A stretch of DNA of 64,000 nucleotides, from the NCBI GenBank assembly GCA_029224185.1, contig JANZKI010000027.1:1116001-1180000 (forward strand), written 5' to 3'. The stretch's first letter is position 1; each line of letters begins with the position of its first letter. A program made the position numbers and the translations under genes. Shown piece after piece: positions 7,804-19,915 of the stretch. This stretch comes from Karalla daura (lineage: Eukaryota > Chordata > Actinopteri > Chaetodontiformes > Leiognathidae). The notes beneath the pieces were generated by a model that made no database searches, had not been told where the DNA came from, and saw only the letters and a list, made by a program, of their open reading frames with translations.

Positions 7804-10693
7804 TATCAACAAACTTTTTCAAAGCGCTTTTCCTCGCAGTCTCCTATGCAGGGGGCTGCAAACAGGCTCAACTAAGCGTTCTAAACACTTTTCAGGCCTG
7901 TTGCTGCACTGCGTATGGGCAATGGTGCACGTATCAACAAACTTTTTCAAAGCGCTTGTCCCCGCAGAATCCCATGCAGGGGGCTGTAAACAGGCTCAAC
8001 TAAGCGTTCGAAACACTTTTCAGGCCTGTTGCTGCACTGCGTATGGGCCAATGGTGCATGTATCAACAAACTTTTTCAAAGCGCTTTTCCTCGCAGTCTC
8101 CTATGCAGGGGGATGCAAACAGGCTCAACTAAGCATTCTAAACACTTTTCAGGCCTGTTGCTGCACTGCGTATGGGCCAATGGCGCACGTATCAACAAAC
8201 TTTTTCAAAGCGCTTTTCCCCGCAGTCTCCTATGCAGGGGGCTGCAAACAGGCTCTACTCAGCGTTCTATACACTTTTCAGGCCTGTTGCTGCACTGCGT
8301 ATGGGCCAATGGTGCATGTATCAACAAACTTTTTCAAAGCGCTTTTCCCCGCAGTCTCCGATGCAGGGGGCTGTAAACAGGCTCAACTAAGCGTTCTAAA
8401 CACTTTTCAGGCCTGTTGCTGCACTGCGTATGGGCCAATGGCGCACGTATCAACAAACTTTTTCAAAGCGCTTTTCCTCGCAGTCTCCTATGCAGGGGGC
8501 TGCAAACAGGCTCAACTAAGCGTTCTAAACAATTTTCAGGCCTGTTGCTGCACTGCGTATGGGCCAATGGTGCATGTATCAACACACTTTTTCAAAGCGC
8601 TTTTACCCGCAGTCTCCTATGCAGGGGGCTGTAAACAGGCTCAACTAAGCGTTCTAAACACTTTTCAGGCCTGTTGCTGCACTGCGTATGGGCCAATGGC
8701 GCACGTATCAACAAACTTTTTCAAAGCGCTATTCCCCGCAGTCTCCTATGCAGGGGGCTGCAAACAGGCTCAACTAAGCGTTCTAAACAATTTTCAGGCC
8801 TGTTGCTGCACTGCGTATGGGCCAATGGCGCACATATCAACAAACTTTTTGAAAGCGCTTTTCCTCGCAGTCTCCTATGCAGGGGGCTGCAAACAGGCTC
8901 AACTAAGCGTTCTAAGCACTTTCCAGGCCTGTTGCTGCACTGCGTATGGGCCAATGGTGCACGCATCAACAAACTTTTTCAAAGCGCTTGTCCCTGCAGT
9001 CTCCGATGCAGGTGGCTGTAAACAGGCTCAACTAAGCGTTCTAAACACTTTTCAGGCCTGTTGCTACACTGCGTATGGGCAATGGTGCACGTATCAACAA
9101 ACTTTTTCAAAGCGCTTGTCCCCGCAGAATCCCATGCAGGGGGCTGTAAACAGGCTCAACTAAGGGTTCGAAACACTTTTCAGGCCTGTTGCTGCACTGC
9201 GTATGGGCCAATGGTGCACGTATCAACAAACTTTTTCAAAGCGCTGTTCCCTGCAGTCTCCTGTGCAGGGGGCTGTAAACAGGCTCAACTCAGCGTCCTA
9301 AACACTTTTCAGGCCTGTTGCTGCACTGCGTATGGGACAATGGTGCACATATCAACAAACTTTTTCAAAGCGCTTTTCCCCGCAGTCTCCGATGCAGGGG
9401 GCTGTAAACAGGCTCAACTAAGCGTTCTAAACACTTTTCAGGCCTGTTGCTGCACTGCGTATGGGCCAATGGTGCACGTTTCAACAAACTTTTTCAAAGC
9501 ACTTTTCCCTGCAGAATCCCATGCAGGGGGCAGCAAACAGGCTCAACTAAGCGTTCTAAACACTTTTCAGGCCTGTTGCTGCACTGCGTATGGGCCAATG
9601 GTGCACGTATCAACAAACTTTTTCAAAGCGCTTTTCCCCGCAGTCTCCCATGCAGGGGGCTGGAAGCAGGCTCAACAAAGCGTTCTAAACACTTTTCAGG
9701 CCTGTTGCTGCACTGCGTGTCGGCCAATGGTGCACGCATCAACAACCTTTTTCAAAGCGCTTGTCCCCGCAGTCTCCGATGCAGGTGGCTGTAAACAGGC
9801 TCAACTAAGCGTTCTAAACACTTTTCAGGCCTGTTGCTGCACTGCGTATGGGCAATGGTGCACGTATCAACAAACTTTTTCAAAGCGCTTGTCCCCGCAG
9901 AATCCCATGCAGGGGGCTGTAAACAGGCTCAACTAAGGGTTCGAAACACTTTTCAGGCCTGTTGCTGCACTGCGTATGGGCCAATGGTGCACGTATCAAC
10001 AAACTTTTTCAAAGCGCTTTTCCCCGCAGTCTCCCATGCAGGGGGCTGGAAGCAGGCTCAACAAAGCGTTCTAAACACTTTTCAGGCCTGTTGCTGCACT
10101 GCGTGTCGGCCAATGGTGCACGCATCAACAACCTTTTTCAAAGCGCTTGTCCCCGCAGTCTCCGATGCAGGTGGCTGTAAACAGGCTCAACCAAGCGTTC
10201 TAAACACTTTTCAGGCCTGTTGCTGCACTGCGTATGGGCAATGGTGCACGTATCAACAAACTTTTTCAAAGCGCTTGTCCCCGCAGAATCCCATGCAGGG
10301 GGCTGTAAACAGGCTCAACTAAGGGTTCGAAACACTTTTCAGGCCTGTTGCTGCACTGCGTATGGGCCAATGGTGCACGTATCAACAAACTTTTTCAAAG
10401 CGCTGTTCCCCGCAGTCTCCTATGCAGGGGGCTGTAAACAGGCTCAACTCAACGTCCTAAACACTTTTCAAGCCTGTTGCTGCACTGCGTATGGGCCAAT
10501 GGTGCACGAATCAACGAACTTTTTTGTTTGTTTTTGTTTGTCAACAAACTTTTTCAAAGCGCTTTTCCCCGCAGTCTCCGATGCAGGGGGCTGTAAACAG
10601 GCTCAACTAAGCGTTCGAAACACTTTTCAGGCCTGTTGCTGCACTGCGTGTGGGCCAATGGCGCACTTATCAACAAACTTTTTCAAAGCGCTT
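7335..10693 (+). repeat. Long-range duplication, 22269-bp offset (copy 1)
   Basis: This segment is collinear with 29604-32962. Together with 1-3842 it shows that the first 10.7 kb and 25.2-33.0 kb descend from one block. The 2893-bp difference between the two offsets is explained by the extra 1189-bp units at 3.8-7.8 kb and about four further monomers in the first copy. Confidence 0.88.
9000..10562 (+). repeat. Segment repeated 5016 bp downstream at 14016-15578
   Basis: A run of about twelve monomers, including the GGGACAATGG, GCACGTTTC/AAAGCACTTT and CAACGAAC-insertion types in the same order, is repeated 5016 bp later. The copies part at 10563, where the monomer after the insertion reads GCGCTTTTC here and GCGCTTGTC in the partner. 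Confidence 0.85.
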
Positions 10694-11444
10694 TTCCTCG
10701 CAGTCTCCTATGCAGGGGGCTGCAAACAGGCTCAACTAAGCGTTCTAAACAATTTTCAGGCCTGTTGCTGCACTGCGTATGGGCCAATGGCGCACATATC
10801 AACAAACTTTTTGAAAGCGCTTTTCCTCGCAGTCTCCTATGCAGGGGGCTGCAAACAGGCTCAACTAAGCGTTCTAAGCACTTTCCAGGCCTGTTGCTGC
10901 ACTGCGTATGGGCCAATGGTGCACGCATCAACAAACTTTTTCAAAGCGCTTGTCCCCGCAGAATCCCATGCAGGGGGCTGTAAACAGGCTCAACTAAGCG
11001 TTCTAAACACTTTTAAGGCCTGTTGCTGCACTGCGTATGGGCCAATGGTGCATGTATCAACAAACTTTTTCAAAGCGCTTTTCCCCGCAGTCTCCTATGC
11101 AGGGGGCTGTAAAGAGGCTCAACTAAGGGTTCGAAACACTTTTCAGGCCTGTTGCTGCACTGCGTATGGGCCAATGGTGCACGTATCAACAAACTTTTTC
11201 AAAGCGCTTTTCCCCGCAGTCTCCCATGCAGGGGGCTGGAAGCAGGCTCAACAAAGCGTTCTAAACACTTTTCAGGCCTGTTGCTGCACTGCGTGTCGGC
11301 CAATGGTGCACGCATCAACAACCTTTTTCAAAGCGCTTGTCCCCGCAGTCTCCGATGCAGGTGGCTGTAAACAGGCTCAACCAAGCGTTCTAAACACTTT
11401 TCAGGCCTGTTGCTGCACTGCGTATGGGCAATGGTGCACGTATC

Positions 11445-13160
11445 AACAAACTTTTTCAAAGCGCTTGTCCCCGCAGTCTCCGATGCAGGTGGCTGTAAAC
11501 AGGCTCAACCAAGCGTTCTAAACACTTTTCAGGCCTGTTGCTGCACTGCGTATGGGCAATGGTGCACGTATCAACAAACTTTTTCAAAGCGCTTGTCCCC
11601 GCAGAATCCCATGCAGGGGGCTGTAAACAGGCTCAACTAAGGGTTCGAAACACTTTTCAGGCCTGTTGCTGCACTGCGTATGGGCCAATGGTGCACGTAT
11701 CAACAAACTTTTTCAAAGCGCTGTTCCCCGCAGTCTCCTATGCAGGGGGCTGTAAACAGGCTCAACTCAGCGTCCTAAACACTTTTCAAGCCTGTTGCTG
11801 CACTGCGTATGGGCCAATGGTGCACGAATCAACGAACTTTTTTGTTTGTTTTTGTTTGTCAACAAACTTTTTCAAAGCGCTTGTCCCCGCAGTCTCCTAT
11901 GCAGGGGGCTGTAAACAGGCTCAACTAAGCGTCCTAAACACTTTTCAGGCCTGTTGCTGCACTGCGTCTGGGCCAATGGTGCACGTATCAACAAACTTTT
12001 TCAAAGCGCTTGTCCCCGCAGTCTCCGATGCAGGGGGCTGTAAACAGGCTCAACTAAGCGTTCTAAACACTTTTCAGGCCTGTTGCTGCACTGCGTATGG
12101 GCAATGGTGCACGTATCAACAAACTTTTTCAAAGCGCTTGTCCCCGCAGAATCCCATGCAGGGGGCTGTAAACAGGCTCAACTAAGCGTTCGAAACACTT
12201 TTCAGGCCTGTTGCTGCACTGCGTATGGGCCAATGGTGCATGTATCAACAAACTTTTTCAAAGCGCTTTTCCCCGCAGTCTCCTATGCAGGGGGCTGCAA
12301 ACAGGCTCTACTCAGCGTTCTATACACTTTTCAGGCCTGTTGCTGCACTGCGTATGGGCCAATGGTGCATGTATCAACAAACTTTTTCAAAGCGCTTTTC
12401 CCCGCAGTCTCCGATGCAGGGGGCTGTAAACAGGCTCAACTAAGCGTTCTAAACACTTTTCAGGCCTGTTGCTGCACTGCGTGTGGGCCAATGGCGCACG
12501 TATCAACAAACTTTTTCAAAGCGCTTTTCCTCGCAGTCTCCTATGCAGGGGGCTGCAAACAGGCTCAACTAAGCGTTCTAAACAATTTTCAGGCCTGTTG
12601 CTGCACTGCGTATGGGCCAATGGCGCACATATCAACAAACTTTTTGAAAGCGCTTTTCCTCGCAGTCTCCTATGCAGGGGGCTGCAAACAGGCTCAACTA
12701 AGCGTTCTAAGCACTTTCCAGGCCTGTTGCTGCACTGCGTATGGGCCAATGGTGCACGCATCAACAAACTTTTTCAAAGCGCTTGTCCCTGCAGTTTCCT
12801 ATGCAGGGGGCTGTAAACAGGCTCAACTAAGCGTTCTAAACACTTTTCAGGCCTGTTGCTGCACTGCGTATGGGCCAATGGTGCACGTATCAACAAACTT
12901 TTTTCTTTGTTTTTGTTTGTCAACAAACTTTTTTCAAAGCGCTTGTCCCCGCAGAATCCCATGCAGGGGGCTGTAAACAGGCTCAACTAAGCGTTCTAAA
13001 CACTTTTAAGGCCTGGTGCTGCACTGCGTATGGGCCAATGGTGCATGTATCAACAAACTTTTTCAAAGCGCTTTTCCCCGCAGTCTCCTATGCAGGGGGC
13101 TGCAAACAGGCTCAACTAAGCGTCCTAAACACTTTTCAGGCCTGTTGCTGCACTGCGTAT
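11445..13160 (+). repeat. Block present three times (11.4, 22.0 and 34.4 kb)
   Basis: 11445-12874 matches 21993-23422 (offset 10548), and 11445-13160 matches 34389-36104 (offset 22944). The shared order is the CAACGAAC insertion, the CTGCGTCTGG monomer, a 128-bp monomer, the CTCTACTCAGCG monomer, the TTTTTGAAAGCG monomer and, in two of the three copies, the CTTTG-linker insertion. The third copy leaves the alignment at a 128-bp monomer near 23420. Confidence 0.86.
12891..12934 (+). repeat. Insertion monomer, CTTTG linker class (6 copies, 4 of them 160 bp)
   Basis: The linker starts with CTTTG in place of GTTTG, which breaks the first AACAAAC/GTTTGTT stem. In the copies at 12891, 21574, 35835 and 42089 the second T-tract has six T residues, so the monomer is 160 bp and the otherwise open reading frame is shifted. 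The copies at 55190 and 63873 have five T residues and are 159 bp. The class follows a monomer with GTCCCTGCAGTTTCC in all six cases, so it marks one ancestral block. Confidence 0.93.
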
Positions 13161-13354
13161 GGCCCATGGTGCACGTATCAACAAACTTTTTCAAAGCGCT
13201 TTTCCCCGCAGTCTCCTATGCAGGGGGCTGCAAACAGGCTCAACTAAGCGTCCTAAACACTTTTCAGGCCTGTTGCTGCACTGCGTATGGGCCAATGGTG
13301 CACGTATCAACAAACTTTTTCAAAGCGCTTTTCCCCGCAGTCTCCCATGCAGGG

Positions 13355-16190
13355 GGCTGTAAACAGGCTCAACTAAGCGTTCGAAACACTTTTCAGGCCT
13401 GTTGCTGCACTGCGTATGGGCCAATGGTGCATGTATCAACAAACTTTTTCAAAGCGCTTTTCCCCGCAGTCTCCTGTGCAGGGGGATGCAAACAGGCTCA
13501 ACTAAGCGTTCTAAACACTTTTCAGGCCTGTTGCTGCACTGCGTATGGGCCAATGGCGCACGTATCAACAAACTTTTTCAAAGCGCTTTTCCCCGCAGTC
13601 TCCGATGCAGGGGGCTGTAAACAGGCTCAACTAAGCGTTCTACACACTTTTCAGGCCTGTTGCTGCACTGCGTATGGGCCAATGGCGCACGTATCAACAA
13701 ACTTTTTTGTTTGTTTTTGTTTGTCAACAAACTTTTTCAAAGCGCTGTTCCCCGCAGTCTCCCATGCAGGGGGCTGCAAGCAGGCTCAACTAAGCGTTCT
13801 AAACACTTTTCAGGCCTGTTGCTGCACTGCGTATGGGCCAATGGTGCACGTATCAACAAACTTTTTCAAAGCGCTTTTCCCCGCAGTCTCCCATGCAGGG
13901 GGCTGGAAGCAGGCTCAACTAAGCGTTCTAAACACTTTTCAGGCCTGTTGCTGCACTGCGTGTCGGCCAATGGTGCACGCATCAACAACCTTTTTCAAAG
14001 CGCTTGTCCCCGCAGTCTCCGATGCAGGTGGCTGTAAACAGGCTCAACTAAGCGTTCTAAACACTTTTCAGGCCTGTTGCTACACTGCGTATGGGCAATG
14101 GTGCACGTATCAACAAACTTTTTCAAAGCGCTTGTCCCCGCAGAATCCCATGCAGGGGGCTGTAAACAGGCTCAACTAAGGGTTCGAAACACTTTTCAGG
14201 CCTGTTGCTGCACTGCGTATGGGCCAATGGTGCACGTATCAACAAACTTTTTCAAAGCGCTGTTCCCTGCAGTCTCCTGTGCAGGGGGCTGTAAACAGGC
14301 TCAACTCAGCGTCCTAAACACTTTTCAGGCCTGTTGCTGCACTGCGTATGGGACAATGGTGCACATATCAACAAACTTTTTCAAAGCGCTTTTCCCCGCA
14401 GTCTCCGATGCAGGGGGCTGTAAACAGGCTCAACTAAGCGTTCTAAACACTTTTCAGGCCTGTTGCTGCACTACGTATGGGCCAATGGTGCACGTTTCAA
14501 CAAACTTTTTCAAAGCACTTTTGCCTGCAGAATCCCATGCAGGGGGCAGCAAACAGGCTCAACTAAGCGTTCTAAACACTTTTCAGGCCTGTTGCTGCAC
14601 TGCGTATGGGCCAATGGTGCACGTATCAACAAACTTTTTCAAAGCGCTTTTCCCCGCAGTCTCCCATGCAGGGGGCTGGAAGCAGGCTCAACAAAGCGTT
14701 CTAAACACTTTTCAGGCCTGTTGCTGCACTGCGTGTCGGCCAATGGTGCACGCATCAACAACCTTTTTCAAAGCGCTTGTCCCCGCAGTCTCCGATGCAG
14801 GTGGCTGTAAACAGGCTCAACTAAGCGTTCTAAACACTTTTCAGGCCTGTTGCTGCACTGCGTATGGGCAATGGTGCACGTATCAACAAACTTTTTCAAA
14901 GCGCTTGTCCCCGCAGAATCCCATGCAGGGGGCTGTAAACAGGCTCAACTAAGGGTTCGAAACACTTTTCAGGCCTGTTGCTGCACTGCGTATGGGCCAA
15001 TGGTGCACGTATCAACAAACTTTTTCAAAGCGCTTTTCCCCGCAGTCTCCCATGCAGGGGGCTGGAAGCAGGCTCAACAAAGCGTTCTAAACACTTTTCA
15101 GGCCTGTTGCTGCACTGCGTGTCGGCCAATGGTGCACGCATCAACAACCTTTTTCAAAGCGCTTGTCCCCGCAGTCTCCGATGCAGGTGGCTGTAAACAG
15201 GCTCAACCAAGCGTTCTAAACACTTTTCAGGCCTGTTGCTGCACTGCGTATGGGCAATGGTGCACGTATCAACAAACTTTTTCAAAGCGCTTGTCCCCGC
15301 AGAATCCCATGCAGGGGGCTGTAAACAGGCTCAACTAAGGGTTCGAAACACTTTTCAGGCCTGTTGCTGCACTGCGTATGGGCCAATGGTGCACGTATCA
15401 ACAAACTTTTTCAAAGCGCTGTTCCCCGCAGTCTCCTATGCAGGGGGCTGTAAACAGGCTCAACTCAACGTCCTAAACACTTTTCAAGCCTGTTGCTGCA
15501 CTGCGTATGGGCCAATGGTGCACGAATCAACGAACTTTTTTGTTTGTTTTTGTTTGTCAACAAACTTTTTCAAAGCGCTTGTCCCCGCAGTCTCCGATGC
15601 AGGGGGCTGTAAACAGGCTCAACTAAGCGTTCTAAACACTTTTCAGGCCTGTTGCTGCACTGCGTATGGGCAATGGTGCACGTATCAACAAACTTTTTCA
15701 AAGCGCTTGTCCCCGCAGAATCCCATGCAGGGGGCTGTAAACAGGCTCAACTAAGCGTTCGAAACACTTTTCAGGCCTGTTGCTGCACTGCGTATGGGCC
15801 AATGGTGCATGTATCAACAAACTTTTTCAAAGCGCTTTTCCCCGCAGTCTCCGATGCAGGGGGCTGTGAACAGGCTCAACTAAGCGTTCGAAACACTTTT
15901 CAGGCCTGTTGCTGCACTGCGTGTGGGCCAATGGCGCACTTATCAACAAACTTTTTCAAAGCGCTTTTCCTCGCAGTCTCCTATGCAGGGGGCTGCAAAC
16001 AGGCTCAACTAAGCGTTCTAAACAATTTTCAGGCCTGTTGCTGCACTGCGTATGGGCCAATGGCGCACATATCAACAAACTTTTTGAAAGCGCTTTTCCT
16101 CGCAGTCTCCTATGCAGGGGGCTGCAAACAGGATCAACTAAGCGTTCTAAGCACTTTCCAGGCCTGTTGCTGCACTGCGTATGGGCCAAT
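13355..16190 (+). repeat. Segment repeated 5243 bp downstream at 18598-21433
   Basis: About 2.8 kb recurs with the same monomer order. Its first part also matches 16635-17945 (offset 3280), so three related copies flank and include the 1963-bp tandem. Private changes in this copy include CTACGTATGG near 14472 and TTTTGCCTGCAG near 14521. Confidence 0.86.
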
Positions 16191-19100
16191 GGTGCACGTA
16201 TCAACAAACTTTTTCAAAGCGCTTGTCCCCGCAGAATCCCATGCAGGGGGCTGCAAACAGGCTCAACTTAGCGTTCTAAACACTTTTCAAGCCTGTTGCT
16301 GCACTGCGTATGGGCCAATGGTGCATGTATCAACAAACTTTTTCAAAGCGCTTTTCCCCGCAGTCTCCTATGCAGGGGGCTGTAAACAGGCTCAACTAAG
16401 CGTTCCAAACTCTTTTCAGGCCTGTTGCTGCACTGCGTATGGGCCAATGGTGCACGTATCAACAACCTTTTTCAAAGCGCTTGTCCCCGCAGTCTCCGAT
16501 GCAGGGGGCTGTAAACAGGCTCAACTAAGCGTTCTAAACACTTTTCAGGCCTGTCGCTGCACTGCGTATGGGCAATGGTGCACGTATCAACAAACTTTTT
16601 CAAAGCGCTTTTCCCCGCAGAATCCCATGCAGGGGGCTGTAAACAGGCTCAACTAAGCGTTCGAAACACTTTTCAGGCCTGTTGCTGCACTGCGTATGGG
16701 CCAATGGTGCATGTATCAACAAACTTTTTCAAAGCGCTTTTCCCCGCAGTCTCCTGTGCAGGGGGATGCAAACAGGCTCAACTAAGCGTTCTAAACACTT
16801 TTCAGGCCTGTTGCTGCACTGCGTATGGGCCAATGGCGCACGTATCAACAAACTTTTTCAAAGCGCTTTTCCCCGCAGTCTCCGATGCAGGGGGCTGTAA
16901 ACAGGCTCAACTAAGCGTTCTACACACTTTTCAGGCCTGTTGCTGCACTGCGTATGGGCCAATGGCGCACGTATCAACAAACTTTTTTGTTTGTTTTTGT
17001 TTGTCAACAAACTTTTTCAAAGCGCTGTTCCCCGCAGTCTCCCATGCAGGGGGCTGCAAGCAGGCTCAACTAAGCGTTCTAAACACTTTTCAGGCCTGTT
17101 GCTGCACTGCGTATGGGCCAATGGTGCACGCATCAACAAACTTTTTCAAAGCGCTTTTCCCCGCAGTCTCCCATGCAGGGGGCTGGAAGCAGGCTCAACA
17201 AAGCGTTCTAAACACTTTTCAGGCCTGTTGCTGCACTGCGTGTCGGCCAATGGTGCACGCATCAACAACCTTTTTCAAAGCGCTTGTCCCCGCAGTCTCC
17301 GATGCAGGTGGCTGTAAACAGGCTCAACTAAGCGTTCTAAACACTTTTCAGGCCTGTTGCTACACTGCGTATGGGCAATGGTGCACGTATCAACAAACTT
17401 TTTCAAAGCGCTTGTCCCCGCAGAATCCCATGCAGGGGGCTGTAAACAGGCTCAACTAAGGGTTCGAAACACTTTTCAGGCCTGTTGCTGCACTGCGTAT
17501 GGGCCAATGGTGCACGTATCAACAAACTTTTTCAAAGCGCTGTTCCCTGCAGTCTCCTGTGCAGGGGGCTGTAAACAGGCTCAACTCAGCGTCCTAAACA
17601 CTTTTCAGGCCTGTTGCTGCACTGCGTATGGGACAATGGTGCACATATCAACAAACTTTTTCAAAGCGCTTTTCCCCGCAGTCTCCGATGCAGGGGGCTG
17701 TAAACAGGCTCAACTAAGCGTTCTAAACACTTTTCAGGCCTGTTGCTGCACTGCGTATGGGCCAATGGTGCACGTTTCAACAAACTTTTTCAAAGCACTT
17801 TTCCCTGCAGAATCCCATGCAGGGGGCAGCAAACAGGCTCAACTAAGCGTTCTAAACACTTTTCAGGCCTGTTGCTGCACTGCGTATGGGCCAATGGTGC
17901 ACGTATCAACAAACTTTTTCAAAGCGCTTTTCCCCGCAGTCTCCCATGCAGGGGGCTGCAAACAGGCTCAACTAAGCGTTCTAAACAATTTTCAGGCCTG
18001 TTGCTGCACTGCGTATGGGCCAATGGCGCACATATCAACAAACTTTTTGAAAGCGCTTTTCCTCGCAGTCTCCTATGCAGGGGGCTGCAAACAGGCTCAA
18101 CTAAGCGTTCTAAGCACTTTCCAGGCCTGTTGCTGCACTGCGTATGGGCCAATGGTGCACGTATCAACAAACTTTTTCAAAGCGCTTGTCCCCGCAGAAT
18201 CCCATGCAGGGGGCTGCAAACAGGCTCAACTTAGCGTTCTAAACACTTTTCAAGCCTGTTGCTGCACTGCGTATGGGCCAATGGTGCATGTATCAACAAA
18301 CTTTTTCAAAGCGCTTTTCCCCGCAGTCTCCTATGCAGGGGGCTGTAAACAGGCTCAACTAAGCGTTCCAAACTCTTTTCAGGCCTGTTGCTGCACTGCG
18401 TATGGGCCAATGGTGCACGTATCAACAACCTTTTTCAAAGCGCTTGTCCCCGCAGTCTCCGATGCAGGGGGCTGTAAACAGGCTCAACTAAGCGTTCTAA
18501 ACACTTTTCAGGCCTGTCGCTGCACTGCGTATGGGCAATGGTGCACGTATCAACAAACTTTTTCAAAGCGCTTTTCCCCGCAGAATCCCATGCAGGGGGC
18601 TGTAAACAGGCTCAACTAAGCGTTCGAAACACTTTTCAGGCCTGTTGCTGCACTGCGTATGGGCCAATGGTGCATGTATCAACAAACTTTTTCAAAGCGC
18701 TTTTCCCCGCAGTCTCCTGTGCAGGGGGATGCAAACAGGCTCAACTAAGCGTTCTAAACACTTTTCAGGCCTGTTGCTGCACTGCGTATGGGCCAATGGC
18801 GCACGTATCAACAAACTTTTTCAAAGCGCTTTTCCCCGCAGTCTCCGATGCAGGGGGCTGTAAACAGGCTCAACTAAGCGTTCTACACACTTTTCAGGCC
18901 TGTTGCTGCACTGCGTATGGGCCAATGGCGCACGTATCAACAAACTTTTTTGTTTGTTTTTGTTTGTCAACAAACTTTTTCAAAGCGCTGTTCCCCGCAG
19001 TCTCCCATGCAGGGGGCTGCAAGCAGGCTCAACTAAGCGTTCTAAACACTTTTCAGGCCTGTTGCTGCACTGCGTATGGGCCAATGGTGCACGCATCAAC

Positions 19101-19915
19101 AAACTTTTTCAAAGCGCTTTTCCCCGCAGTCTCCCATGCAGGGGGCTGGAAGCAGGCTCAACAAAGCGTTCTAAACACTTTTCAGGCCTGTTGCTGCACT
19201 GCGTGTCGGCCAATGGTGCACGCATCAACAACCTTTTTCAAAGCGCTTGTCCCCGCAGTCTCCGATGCAGGTGGCTGTAAACAGGCTCAACTAAGCGTTC
19301 TAAACACTTTTCAGGCCTGTTGCTACACTGCGTATGGGCAATGGTGCACGTATCAACAAACTTTTTCAAAGCGCTTGTCCCCGCAGAATCCCATGCAGGG
19401 GGCTGTAAACAGGCTCAACTAAGGGTTCGAAACACTTTTCAGGCCTGTTGCTGCACTGCGTATGGGCCAATGGTGCACGTATCAACAAACTTTTTCAAAG
19501 CGCTGTTCCCTGCAGTCTCCTGTGCAGGGGGCTGTAAACAGGCTCAACTCAGCGTCCTAAACACTTTTCAGGCCTGTTGCTGCACTGCGTATGGGACAAT
19601 GGTGCACATATCAACAAACTTTTTCAAAGCGCTTTTCCCCGCAGTCTCCGATGCAGGGGGCTGTAAACAGGCTCAACTAAGCGTTCTAAACACTTTTCAG
19701 GCCTGTTGCTGCACTGCGTATGGGCCAATGGTGCACGTTTCAACAAACTTTTTCAAAGCACTTTTCCCTGCAGAATCCCATGCAGGGGGCAGCAAACAGG
19801 CTCAACTAAGCGTTCTAAACACTTTTCAGGCCTGTTGCTGCACTGCGTATGGGCCAATGGTGCACGTATCAACAAACTTTTTCAAAGCGCTTTTCCCCGC
19901 AGTCTCCCATGCAGG
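15990..19915 (+). repeat. Tandem higher-order repeat, 1963-bp unit, two copies
   Basis: Fifteen monomers (15 x 129 + 30 - 2 = 1963) occur at about 15990-17952 and again at 17953-19915. Each copy carries the CTACACACTT and insertion monomers (16975 and 18938), the GGGACAATGG variant and the AAAGCACTTT variant. A difference I noticed is AGGATCAAC near 16133 against AGGCTCAAC near 18096. At both ends the flanking monomers differ in type, as expected of one unequal exchange. Confidence 0.9.

Noticed and set aside
8721..8972. Minus-strand open frames of 70-86 codons recurring across the window (for example 8721-8972 and 12774-12986)
   Set aside because: They appear wherever the TTTTTGAAAGCG or CTTTG-linker monomers occur and are reverse-strand shadows of the same satellite.
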